Of a stretch of 12,103 bases of DNA, positions 1 to 6,166 are shown piece by piece; the first letter of the stretch is position 1; each line of letters starts with the position of its first letter. This DNA comes from Anaerolineae bacterium (lineage in GTDB: Bacteria; Chloroflexota; Anaerolineae; Anaerolineales; Villigracilaceae): assembly GCA_003484265.1 (NCBI GenBank), contig DNDO01000250.1, forward strand, positions 11,421 through 23,523, in the 5' to 3' direction. The position numbers and the translations under genes are program-made. The notes beneath the pieces are model-generated. The model was given only the letters and a program-made list of their open reading frames with translations, made no database searches and was not told where the DNA came from.

Positions 1-499
1 CCTGAAAAACGAAGATCACGATTGTCGAGAAAATGACACCGACACCCAACGTGGATGCGAACGCCAGTGCCGCGAAGCCATCAAGGACTGACTTTACTGC
101 CAGCAGATTGTAATCGCCCGTCAACCCATCCTGGATGGAACCGAGGATCGTCATCGGTCCCACACAGAACAACAGCGACGCAGTAAGGAATCCGCGCACA
201 AAGTTGTTCGAGCCGTCATCGTCTGATTTTGAGAATCGTTTTTCCAAATATTTCCCCAAGTTTTGCAAACCATCTTCGATTCGCCACCATTCGCCGAGCA
301 GGGTTCCAAGTAATAACGATCCCAGCACGATCAACGGATTTTCCGTATTCAGGAACATCTGCACTCCCATTGCGATGATGAAGAGTCCCATCCCTGCAAT
401 GACGGTGGATTTCAATTTGTCAGGGATGCGGGCGCCGAAGAGCAATCCGATGAGTCCGCCGATGATGACGGTTGCTATGTTGAGAAATGTGCCTGTCAT
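1..499 (-). CDS. DUF554 (YqgA/YdfK-type) integral membrane protein, C-terminus cut by window edge
   Basis: An open frame reads from ATG at 499 off the left edge, giving 166 visible residues without a stop. I see hydrophobic segments at about residues 4-22, 31-50, 55-70, 103-120 and 132-163. The conserved DUF554 signature lies at about 114-153, including GPMTILGSIQDGL and then KSVLDGFAALAFAST. Family members are usually around 230 aa, so roughly 60-70 residues are missing. The transport or membrane role of DUF554 proteins is not established, so I assign none. An AAAGG Shine-Dalgarno-like stretch sits 5 nt before the ATG. The gene lies 77 nt downstream of the adenosyltransferase on the same strand and may be co-transcribed, but nothing else links them functionally. 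The family call is firm; the function is unknown. Confidence 0.9.
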   Translation of the reverse strand, partial: MTGTFLNIATVIIGGLIGLLFGARIPDKLKSTVIAGMGLFIIAMGVQMFLNTENPLIVLGSLLLGTLLGEWWRIEDGLQNLGKYLEKRFSKSDDDGSNNFVRGFLTASLLFCVGPMTILGSIQDGLTGDYNLLAVKSVLDGFAALAFASTLGVGVIFSTIVIFVFQ

Positions 500-576
500 A
501 ATGACCTTTTAGCCGTAGAGACACTGAGTCTCAGAGATTTATTATGTCTTTCTCGGTTCTCCCTGCGGCCGAAAAT
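500..576. other. Intergenic gap with short imperfect repeat
   Basis: The 77-nt gap between two minus-strand genes contains GAGAC, a 5-nt loop and GTCTC (about 523-537). On the minus strand it reads like the purine/pyrimidine-biased CTCTGTGTCTCT-type dispersed sequence seen between genes in many environmental bacteria. There is no convincing U-tract, so I do not call a terminator. The repeat-family link is recollection, not shown here. Confidence 0.25.
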
Positions 577-1119
577 TCACGACTTTGCCAACGTTGTCTT
601 ATGTCCCAATGCTTGGTTCTCCATTAACTCCAGCACAAAGCACAACGACGACAAACGGTTCAAATACCTTTGCAAATCGGGGTTCGAGAGTCCTTCGGAA
701 TCGAACATTTCCACCACGCGGCGTTCAGCCCTTCTAACGATCGCGCGCGCCAGTGAGAGTGCCGCACCAGCCAGTGAGTCGCCGGGCAGGATGAATTCCT
801 TCGGCATCTCAACGATTTTCGATAATTCGTCCGTTTGATCTTCGAGCCACTTTACGCGCGTCTCGTTAATAAAGCGGAACTTTTCTGCATTTTCTGGCGT
901 CGCCGCCACCTCTGCCATCAACTTGTATAAGTCTCGTTGGGCTTCGAGCAGTATCCCGCTTGAGCGTGGGTCAATGCAGTGAGCCCGCGCCAGCCCTAGG
1001 GCGGCTGTCGATTCGTCCAACGTCCCCACGGCTTCGATGCGCGCGTCATATTTCATCACGCGCCCCTCGCCCAATACGTTCGTCGTTCCGTCATCGCCTT
1101 TTGCTGTATAAAAACTCAT
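577..1119 (-). CDS. pduO: PduO-type ATP:cob(I)alamin adenosyltransferase
   Basis: The enzyme transfers the adenosyl group of ATP to cob(I)alamin, making coenzyme B12 in the cytoplasm for B12-dependent mutases, dehydratases or reductases. From the ATG at 1119 the protein is 180 aa, normal for the single-domain PduO/MMAB class. The N-terminal ATP-binding motif reads YTAKGDDGTT (residues 4-13). It is followed by VGTLDESTAALG (about 32-43), the FILPGDSLAGAAL stretch (about 109-121) with the Arg-rich RAIVRRAERR helix (about 125-134), and YLNRLSSLCFVLE near the C-terminus. All are typical of the family. An upstream ATG at 1146 would add nine residues unlike the family, so 1119 is preferred. A TATAAT lies 6 nt before this ATG, suggesting a leaderless transcript. 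No other B12 gene is nearby. Confidence 0.93.
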   Translation of the reverse strand: MSFYTAKGDDGTTNVLGEGRVMKYDARIEAVGTLDESTAALGLARAHCIDPRSSGILLEAQRDLYKLMAEVAATPENAEKFRFINETRVKWLEDQTDELSKIVEMPKEFILPGDSLAGAALSLARAIVRRAERRVVEMFDSEGLSNPDLQRYLNRLSSLCFVLELMENQALGHKTTLAKS

Positions 1120-1125
1120 GTGGGC

Positions 1126-1131
1126 ATTATA
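1126..1131 (-). promoter_or_regulatory. Candidate -10 element (TATAAT) for a leaderless pduO transcript
   Basis: A perfect TATAAT on the minus strand ends 6 nt before the ATG at 1119, so transcription would start at or next to the start codon. No good -35 hexamer lies 16-18 bp upstream. A GGAGGG stretch is present, but it is 13 nt from the ATG and lies upstream of the -10. It would therefore be outside the transcript if this promoter is used. Confidence 0.5.
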
Positions 1132-1192
1132 ACCCTCCCGCCACAATGGAATTCTTAAACCTTTTACCTTCGCGGTGAAAATCTTTTACGCT

Positions 1193-1198
1193 TATAAT
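1193..1198 (+). promoter_or_regulatory. Candidate -10 element (TATAAT) for the Het-C-like gene
   Basis: A perfect TATAAT on the plus strand ends 6 nt before the ATG at 1205. This is the same spacing as the divergent -10 of pduO. I see no Shine-Dalgarno sequence in front of 1205 and no good -35. The arrangement favours a leaderless start at 1205 over the GTG at 1175, which would put the -10 inside the coding region. Confidence 0.5.
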
Positions 1199-1204
1199 CG
1201 CCAG

Positions 1205-1834
1205 ATGCTCACCCAATACCACATTGAGATTATGCTCACTTCACTCGGGGAACGTTTTAGCGCTCGCGCCATGTCCGCCATCACGTATGCGAACGTCAAC
1301 CAGGACCGGATGAGCGGACAGTTCGGTCACGACGAATTTCACTTCGATAATAACGCCTTCGAAAAAACATACGTCTATATCGAGGATCAGCGCGCGCTTG
1401 TGATTTCATCATTGACAGCGGGTGACGCGATCACTGCGTGGCAGGCGTTTGGCAGATTCCTACATTCCACGCAGGATTTCTATGCCCATAGCAATTACAT
1501 CACCCTGTGGACAAATCGCTTCGATGGGCAGACGCTTCCCCCTCCGCCCGAAGTTGACCCCATGGACCCGAGCCTGATCAACAGCCCCGACCTGCGATCA
1601 GGCAAAGTGTATTACCCGTTCGAATTTTTATATTTCTTTCGCAAGACAAGAGCATTCTCACTACGCTACCTGCCCAAAGACTCACACGCATGGATGAATC
1701 TCGACTCGCCCGAGCAAGGCGGTTTCAAATTCGACTACGCCATGCAAGCCGCCATTAAACGGACTGTCATCGAGTTTGACAAAACGACAAAGGGGTTTTC
1801 AGAGGAGATGTGTCGGTTGTTTTTGGATAAATAA
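1205..1834 (+). CDS. Het-C-like / zinc-dependent phospholipase C-fold hypothetical protein
   Basis: From ATG 1205 the protein is 209 aa, with no signal peptide or membrane helix. Features recalling Het-C and zinc phospholipase C/S1-P1 nuclease proteins are an early His in a helix (H6), an Asn/Asp/His-rich stretch ending HFDNNAF (about 46-52), the helix FLHSTQDFYAHSN with H87, D91 and H95 in HxxxDxxxH spacing, and a later DSHAWMNLD (about 159-167). In the known families such residues bind a cluster of metal ions. The function here is not known: it could be a hydrolase of lipids or phosphoesters, or a non-enzymatic Het-C relative. A 30-nt longer GTG start at 1175 is possible but would overlap the putative -10. 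The gene is divergent from pduO and convergent with pepF. The family assignment is moderate; the substrate is unassigned. Confidence 0.7.
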   Translation: MLTQYHIEIMLTSLGERFSARAMSAITYANVNQDRMSGQFGHDEFHFDNNAFEKTYVYIEDQRALVISSLTAGDAITAWQAFGRFLHSTQDFYAHSNYITLWTNRFDGQTLPPPPEVDPMDPSLINSPDLRSGKVYYPFEFLYFFRKTRAFSLRYLPKDSHAWMNLDSPEQGGFKFDYAMQAAIKRTVIEFDKTTKGFSEEMCRLFLDK

Positions 1835-1840
1835 TTCTCC

Positions 1841-1868
1841 GTCATTGCTTCGCTCCGTTCGCAATGAC
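1841..1868. repeat. Short palindromic dispersed repeat (GTCATTGC ... GCAATGAC)
   Basis: An 8-bp perfect inverted repeat, GTCATTGC (1841-1848) and GCAATGAC (1861-1868), encloses TTCGCTCCGTTC. It starts six bases after the Het-C-like stop codon. It resembles the widespread bacterial intergenic repeat with GTCATTGC arms and a CGCTCC core; copy number in this genome cannot be seen from one window. It could help end transcription, although no U-tract follows. Confidence 0.55.
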
Positions 1869-1879
1869 TAGTGGTTAAC

Positions 1880-1916
1880 AAAAACAGGTGAACAAGTCTT
1901 TCGACCTGGTCACCTG
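1880..1916 (-). terminator. Intrinsic terminator of pepF
   Basis: Downstream of the pepF stop on the minus strand is a stem of 14 positions (1885-1898 with 1903-1916; 12 of 14 complementary) around a 4-nt loop. Its outer seven pairs, CAGGTGA/TCACCTG, are perfect. It is followed on the minus strand by five U residues (1884-1880). Stem plus U-tract, 27 nt after the stop, fits a rho-independent terminator. Confidence 0.7.
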
Positions 1917-1942
1917 AAACTTGCAACCTTCGACTTGCCAAC

Positions 1943-3703
1943 TTATAGTTTCTCCAACTGATCCACCATTCCGCTCAATACATCGAAACCTCCCTGCCAG
2001 AATTTTGCAGAGCGGATGTCGACTCCTGCCTCCGCCAAAATCTTCGCAGGGGCTTCCGAGCCGCCAGCGGACAGGATCTTGAGATACTTCGGCTTGAACG
2101 AGTCGCCCTCGGCTTTGAACTGCTGGTACAGCGAGAACACCAGCAACTGCCCGAACGAGTATGCATACACATAGAACGGTGTGTGATAGATATGCGGAAT
2201 GGAAACCCACTCCCATTTGAAATCATCGCTGACCTCGACCGCGTCACCAAACTGTTCTTTCAGGTTTTCCATGTACAACGCGGACAAGTCGTCCACGGAG
2301 GCATTCTCTTGTATCTTCTTGTGCGCATCTCGTTCGAAGAGCGCGAAATACACCTGGCGCAAGATTGTCGCGAAGGCATCGTCCATTTGCTTGAAGAGGA
2401 TATCGCGACGGACGGCTTCGTCCTTTTCTTCGGCGAGCAATTTATCGGTGAGCATCATCTCTCCGAAGGTGGATGCAGTTTCCGCTAAGGGAAGAGACGA
2501 GTGGAACGTGAAAGTTGTGTGATGCGATGCCAGCATGGCATGGATGGCGTGTCCGAGTTCGTGCGCCATCGTCGCCACGTCACGTGCGCGTCCCTGATAG
2601 TTCAATAACACGTACGGTGTCATATCGGGTAGGACAGACCAGCAGAATGCGCCGTCGCGTTTACCCTTGCGGACTTCGCTATCCACATGCTCCTGATCGA
2701 AGACGCGCTTCGCCATCTCCGCGATCTTCGGATCAAAATCATTGAATGAGTCGAAGACCATTTTGGTCGCATCGTTGTAATCGAATTTTTTATCCGCATT
2801 GGCAACGGGCGCATAAATGTCGTAGCGTCGGAGTTTTTTCACGCCCAATGCTTTTGCCTTGATCTTGAAATAACGCTGGAAAACTTTTGCATTCTTGCGC
2901 GTGACTTCAAGCAAGGCTTCCACCGCTTCGTCAGGGACATTGTTTACCAGGTTACGCACAGACATGGCGCTGGAGAATTTTCGCAGCGACACATTCTCGT
3001 TGTGCCAGTCGCGTGCGCGCGTCTGATACATCTGCCCCAGAACGGGTCCATCCGCGCCGTATACGCGATACAACTCCTGATATGCTTTGGCGCGCATATC
3101 CGCGTCGGGTCCCTGAACATACGGCTGTAATTGTCCGCGCGTTAATTCCTTTGTCTCGCCGTCCACTTCGAGTTTGTAAACATAACGATTCGTGATCGCG
3201 TCATACAGGGTTATTAATGCGCCCGAACCTGTCACATCCTTGATGTTGATGATCTTCTCTTCGGCTTCGCTCAAGGTATGCGGTTTGAAGTTGCGCATCT
3301 CTTCGAGATAATAACGATAATCGCCCGCCGCAGACATCAAACGTTCGGCGTTCTTCTCATCCACTTCCTTCCACCATAGGCTGAAGAACAATGTGCGGTT
3401 GCCCATCTCCGCTGCGAACTGCTGCACACGCGCCATGTAAGATTGCGCAGTCTGGTCCTGGGTGTCGGATGAAAAAGATAATCCCGTGAACGCATAAATT
3501 TTATTGACGATGCGCGTCGTCGATTCAGATGCCTTCACAACATCGAGGAATGTCTCAACATCCATGTCAGGTTTGAGTTTGCCGCGCACGCCCTCGAACG
3601 AAGTGACCTCCTCCTCCACGTTATCGAACGCACCTTGTAATTCGGGGCTTTCAAAACCGGGAAAGAGGTCGTCGAGTTTCCATTTGGTTAATTCGTATGC
3701 CAT
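1943..3703 (-). CDS. pepF: Oligoendopeptidase F (M3B zinc metallopeptidase)
   Basis: A cytoplasmic zinc peptidase that cleaves short peptides (about 7-17 residues in studied PepF enzymes), contributing to peptide turnover. From ATG 3703 it is 586 aa, close to the usual 580-610. The catalytic HELGH motif is at 381-385 (two His ligands and the Glu base). The third zinc ligand is expected at E408 in LPLAETAST. The C-terminal IPHIYHTPFYVYAYSFG stretch (about 513-529) matches the substrate-binding region of the M3 fold. No signal peptide is present. An in-frame ATG at 3736 exists, but AGGAG lies 5 nt before 3703, so 3703 is the start. The gene follows ychF on the same strand after a 94-nt gap holding a long inverted repeat and a candidate promoter. 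It ends with its own terminator and is probably expressed independently. Confidence 0.96.
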   Translation of the reverse strand: MAYELTKWKLDDLFPGFESPELQGAFDNVEEEVTSFEGVRGKLKPDMDVETFLDVVKASESTTRIVNKIYAFTGLSFSSDTQDQTAQSYMARVQQFAAEMGNRTLFFSLWWKEVDEKNAERLMSAAGDYRYYLEEMRNFKPHTLSEAEEKIINIKDVTGSGALITLYDAITNRYVYKLEVDGETKELTRGQLQPYVQGPDADMRAKAYQELYRVYGADGPVLGQMYQTRARDWHNENVSLRKFSSAMSVRNLVNNVPDEAVEALLEVTRKNAKVFQRYFKIKAKALGVKKLRRYDIYAPVANADKKFDYNDATKMVFDSFNDFDPKIAEMAKRVFDQEHVDSEVRKGKRDGAFCWSVLPDMTPYVLLNYQGRARDVATMAHELGHAIHAMLASHHTTFTFHSSLPLAETASTFGEMMLTDKLLAEEKDEAVRRDILFKQMDDAFATILRQVYFALFERDAHKKIQENASVDDLSALYMENLKEQFGDAVEVSDDFKWEWVSIPHIYHTPFYVYAYSFGQLLVFSLYQQFKAEGDSFKPKYLKILSAGGSEAPAKILAEAGVDIRSAKFWQGGFDVLSGMVDQLEKL

Positions 3704-3726
3704 GATTTCTCCTAAATTTGGAATAC

Positions 3727-3786
3727 GTAGGGGCACAGCAGAACGGAGAACCGTCGGGATCTTTCACCGGTCTGCTGCGCCCCTAC
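3727..3786 (-). repeat. 16-bp inverted repeat / stem-loop in the pepF leader
   Basis: GTAGGGGCACAGCAGA (3727-3742) faces TCTGCTGCGCCCCTAC (3771-3786); 15 of 16 positions are complementary, with 28 nt between. The single mismatch is A:C on the plus strand but G:U in the minus-strand RNA, so the transcript running into pepF can form all 16 pairs. It lies between the ychF stop and the pepF start. It may be a dispersed palindromic element, an mRNA-stabilising or regulatory leader structure, or part of the ychF 3' end. It lacks a following U-tract. Confidence 0.7.
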
Positions 3787-3796
3787 CAATTTACAA

Positions 3797-3802
3797 ATTA
3801 TA
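3797..3802 (-). promoter_or_regulatory. Candidate -10 (TATAAT) for pepF, overlapping the ychF stop
   Basis: A perfect minus-strand TATAAT overlaps the ychF stop codon. A start about 7 nt on would place the 5' end just ahead of the inverted repeat at 3786, giving a structured leader of roughly 85-90 nt before pepF. No clear -35 is visible at 16-18 bp, so this is only a candidate. Confidence 0.35.
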
Positions 3803-4856
3803 AACTGGATCTTATATGCACTATGTCCCCGTCTTTGACGAGATATTCCTTGCCCTCGAGTCTTAACTTACCCTTTGCCTTCGCTTCATTCATGGACCCA
3901 AGGCTGATGAGGTCGTCGTAAGCCACCACCTCCGCCCGAACGAATCCGCGATATAGATCGGTGTGGATCTCTCCCGCCGACTCTTGTGCCGTCGCGCCGA
4001 TCTTCGTCTCCCACGCGCGGACTTCGTCCTCGCCAACGGTGAAGAACGACTGCACCTGAAGCAATTCATACGAAAGGTTGACCATGCGGCTCAGGCTGAG
4101 TTCCTTGATGCCATATTCTTCCATGAACATCGCGGCATCCTCGGCAGGAAGTTGACCGAGTTCCATTTCAAGCTTGCCCATCAACGCAACAGACGGAACA
4201 TCCAGCTCAAACCCCGGCGCGGATTGGCTTTCGCTCATGTTGAAGACCACCAGAACGGGCTTGCGCGAGAGCAATCCGTATGAGGAGAGTTCCTTCAAAT
4301 CCTCGTTGGAGTATTCCAATTTACGGAGCGGAGTGCCTTCGTTCAAGGCTTCAAGCAAACGTGTGAACAAGACCGTCTGTTTTTCGTTCAAGGTTTTGTC
4401 GGTGCCCCCTTTTTTCTTCTCTTCGGCGAGTTTCTCGACCTTACGCTCGACTGCGACCAGATCGTTCAAAAGCAATTCGCCCAACATGGATTCGACATCA
4501 CGTTTGGCATCCACGCTTCCGTTGGGGTGCATGACCACGCCGCTCTCAAAAGAACGGACAACAAGGATAAAGCCGTCCATTTGGGAAAGTTGATTCAACA
4601 GTTGCCCGGAAATGCCGCTTTTGGCGGAACCAGCTTCAAGTCCGGCAATATCCGCGTAAGTCACCTTGGCGTAGATGGTCTTCTTGGGCTTGAACATTTC
4701 CGAGAGTTTTGTCACGCGCGGGTCGGGGACATCCACTACTGCGGTATGAACTTCGAAGCGTCCTGCTGAAGCGGTTGTCGGGGCGTCGCCGCGAGTGAGC
4801 GCATTAAAGATGGTTGTTTTTCCTGATTGGGGTAATCCGATAATTCCTAGTTTCAT
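3798..4856 (-). CDS. ychF: YchF/Ola1-type P-loop NTPase, divergent, with C-terminal TGS-like (DUF933) domain
   Basis: A 352-aa TRAFAC-class NTPase of the OBG/YchF branch. The P-loop is GLPQSGKTT (residues 7-15), the switch II/G3 motif is DIAG (69-72), and the base-recognition motif reads NMSE (206-209) instead of NKxD. In YchF proteins this change goes with a preference for ATP. A charged helical segment with EKLAEEKKKG (about 141-150) fits the coiled-coil insertion. The last 50 residues, with AKAKGKLRLEGKEYLVKDGDIV, match the TGS-like DUF933 domain. YchF binds ribosomes and acts in translation and oxidative-stress responses. The sequence departs from canonical YchF (usually GLPNVGKST and DIAGLVKGAS), so it may be a second, paralogous YchF-like protein. 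An AAGG lies about 9 nt before the ATG. It is divergent from tRNA-Leu. Confidence 0.87.
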   Translation of the reverse strand: MKLGIIGLPQSGKTTIFNALTRGDAPTTASAGRFEVHTAVVDVPDPRVTKLSEMFKPKKTIYAKVTYADIAGLEAGSAKSGISGQLLNQLSQMDGFILVVRSFESGVVMHPNGSVDAKRDVESMLGELLLNDLVAVERKVEKLAEEKKKGGTDKTLNEKQTVLFTRLLEALNEGTPLRKLEYSNEDLKELSSYGLLSRKPVLVVFNMSESQSAPGFELDVPSVALMGKLEMELGQLPAEDAAMFMEEYGIKELSLSRMVNLSYELLQVQSFFTVGEDEVRAWETKIGATAQESAGEIHTDLYRGFVRAEVVAYDDLISLGSMNEAKAKGKLRLEGKEYLVKDGDIVHIRSSL

Positions 4857-4861
4857 TTATC

Positions 4862-4889
4862 TTGACCTTCATATTGGGAGTGGTATACT
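4862..4889 (+). promoter_or_regulatory. Sigma-70-type promoter of tRNA-Leu
   Basis: TTGACC (4862-4867) and TATACT (4884-4889) are separated by 16 bp, each one or two bases from consensus. Transcription would start near 4896, about 30 nt before the mature tRNA. Confidence 0.7.
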
Positions 4890-4896
4890 TGCGAAC

Positions 4897-4914
4897 GTCC
4901 CGCTTAGGCGGGAC
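4897..4914 (+). other. Stem-loop in the tRNA-Leu leader
   Basis: A perfect 7-bp stem, GTCCCGC and GCGGGAC, with a TTAG loop sits between the promoter and the tRNA. It could mark a processing site of the tRNA precursor or be a short dispersed palindrome. No function can be assigned from sequence alone. Confidence 0.5.
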
Positions 4915-4925
4915 CTTCGACAATA

Positions 4926-5007
4926 GCCGAAGTGGCGGAACTGGCAGACGCGCACGACTCAAACTCGTGTTCCTTCGGGATTGAGGGTTCGATTCCCTCC
5001 TTCGGCA
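4926..5007 (+). tRNA. tRNA-Leu, anticodon CAA
   Basis: A complete 82-nt class II tRNA reading UUG codons. The acceptor stem GCCGAAG (4926-4932) pairs perfectly with CTTCGGC (5000-5006), and the discriminator base is A (5007). The anticodon stem CACGA/TCGTG encloses the loop CTCAAAC, giving anticodon CAA. A long variable arm with CC-TTC-GG pairing, as expected for tRNA-Leu, is followed by the T-arm GAGGG-TTCGATT-CCCTC. The 3' CCA is not encoded (CAC follows), so it must be added after transcription. The promoter upstream and terminator downstream make it a single-gene unit. Confidence 0.97.
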
Positions 5008-5029
5008 CACGGTATTATACACGGACATG

Positions 5030-5060
5030 AACGCTCTCCAATTTTTTGGAGAGCGTTTTT
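5030..5060 (+). terminator. Intrinsic terminator of tRNA-Leu
   Basis: A perfect 12-bp stem (5030-5041 with 5046-5057) with a TTTT loop is followed directly by T residues to 5060. It starts 23 nt after the tRNA and closes this transcription unit. Confidence 0.9.
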
Positions 5061-5169
5061 GGTTGCATCCCTCCCGCAGGTCGATGGGGGTAAAATAGAA
5101 CAACATAGGAGGAGCCTCCAGGCTCTGCACGATCTCCAAAACGCACATCCTCAACCACCAACATATATA
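5061..5169. other. Gap upstream of the MBL-fold gene; no gene seen
   Basis: It holds a TAAAAT (about 5091-5096), an AGGAGGAG purine run followed by a small GAGCC-TCCA-GGCTC hairpin, and a C/A-rich stretch. The AGGAGG is not followed by a start codon at a usable distance, so I call no small ORF. The hairpin could belong to a short leader. Confidence 0.3.
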
Positions 5170-5175
5170 TATAAA
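5170..5175 (+). promoter_or_regulatory. Candidate -10 (TATAAA) of the MBL-fold gene
   Basis: An alternating TA tract ends in TATAAA 7 nt before the ATG at 5183, and no Shine-Dalgarno sequence precedes that ATG. This fits a leaderless or near-leaderless start. The AT-rich tract offers several overlapping -10-like hexamers, so the exact one is uncertain. Confidence 0.4.
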
Positions 5176-5182
5176 AATCAAA

Positions 5183-5962
5183 ATGAACATTCGACTGACG
5201 CACATCGGCACAGCGACCCTGTTAATGGAAATCGGATCGCTTCGCATCCTGACTGACCCGGTATTCGACCCGGCAGGCGGACGCTATGCCTTCGGCTATG
5301 GGACCAGTTCAATTAAACTGACGGAACCATCCATTACAGGCGAAAGCCTTGGCAACATTGACACCGTGCTTCTCAGCCATGACCATCACGAAGACAACCT
5401 CGACCGCGCCGGGCGCGCATTGTTGCCAAACGCAGGGCACGTCATCACGACCATCGCAGGCGCGAAACGATTGAAAGGCAACGCCTTCGGCTTAAAGAGT
5501 TGGCAAAGCACCACAGTGAAGTCCGATGACATTGAAATAAAAGTGACAGCGGTGCCGGCCCGACATGGGACACTGGGAAGCCATCTCATTGTAGGAGAGA
5601 CGACCGGCTTTGTCCTGGAATGGCAGGGACAGGAACACGGTGCGGTTTATATCTCTGGGGACACGGTCTGGTTCAATGGGTTGCGCGAGATTCGCGAGCG
5701 ATTCAAGATCGGGACCGCCATCCTGCATATCGGCGGGGGGCAGTTCCCGGTTATGGGACCGATCCGTTTTACGCTCAATGCGCGGGAAGCCGTGAAAATC
5801 GCACATGCCTTTAATCCGCGGACGGTGATTCCGATCCATTATGAGGGCTGGAAACATTTCAAAGAAACAGGGGCAGTTGCAGGGCGGGTCTTTGATACAT
5901 CCGATATCAGGGGAAAAATTTGCTGGTTGCCTCTCGGAGAACCTCAGGATATTGAAATCTAA
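5183..5962 (+). CDS. MBL-fold metal-dependent hydrolase (UlaG/L-ascorbate-6-P lactonase-like group)
   Basis: A 259-aa soluble protein with the single-domain metallo-beta-lactamase fold. The start is THIGTATLLMEIGSLRILTDPVF (H7 to F28), typical of the UlaG-like/Zn-dependent hydrolase group. The metal motif reads SHDHHEDNLD (65-74). This differs from the canonical HxHxDH by one extra residue and by Asn in place of the last His. Later ligand positions are H128 (ARHG), D160 (SGDT) and H219 (IHYEGW). The protein ends with a short hydrophilic tail, and no signal peptide is present, so it acts in the cytoplasm. The substrate cannot be told: relatives cleave phosphodiester, lactone or N-acyl bonds. 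It is a lone gene after tRNA-Leu, convergent with the large lipoprotein gene. Fold confidence is high; the reaction is unassigned. Confidence 0.9.
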   Translation: MNIRLTHIGTATLLMEIGSLRILTDPVFDPAGGRYAFGYGTSSIKLTEPSITGESLGNIDTVLLSHDHHEDNLDRAGRALLPNAGHVITTIAGAKRLKGNAFGLKSWQSTTVKSDDIEIKVTAVPARHGTLGSHLIVGETTGFVLEWQGQEHGAVYISGDTVWFNGLREIRERFKIGTAILHIGGGQFPVMGPIRFTLNAREAVKIAHAFNPRTVIPIHYEGWKHFKETGAVAGRVFDTSDIRGKICWLPLGEPQDIEI

Positions 5963-6166
5963 TTTCCATAAAGATGAATCGACGCCTTAAAATCTAAACC
6001 CAGCAGTGTCTACACAGCGGACAAATAAAGATGTCGACAACTCAAAATCATATTTCTTTGGAAATGAGATCGTTATTCCCCTCTGTCGGAACAGCCCATA
6101 AAATCGTCCCCTTTATACACTTGATGGCATTATTTTTTATATTTGAACAAAAGAGATATCTTTATG
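5963..6166. other. AT-rich gap between convergent genes; no gene seen
   Basis: This 204-nt stretch is visibly more AT-rich than the rest of the window. I see no strong terminator. The best candidate is AAAGAGATATCTTT (about 6149-6162), weak and close to the lipoprotein stop. AAAGATG-N(0-2)-TCGAC occurs twice (near 5971 and 6028). Confidence 0.4.

Noticed and set aside
1175..1204. GTG at 1175 as start of the Het-C-like gene
   Set aside because: It lies upstream of the perfect TATAAT at 1193-1198 and has no SD; the ATG at 1205 fits both promoter and protein better, though it is not disproved.
1735..2250. Several minus-strand open frames around the pepF 3' end
   Set aside because: They are alternative frames of pepF or cross the intergenic repeats and terminator; Arg/Ser-rich composition is typical of shadow frames.
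5101..5130. AGGAGG as an SD of a small ORF before the MBL gene
   Set aside because: No ATG, GTG or TTG follows at 5-10 nt; the sequence instead folds into a small hairpin.
4804..5247. A 147-codon minus-strand open frame
   Set aside because: It covers the tRNA-Leu, its promoter and terminator on the opposite strand and overlaps two genes; protein-like features are absent.
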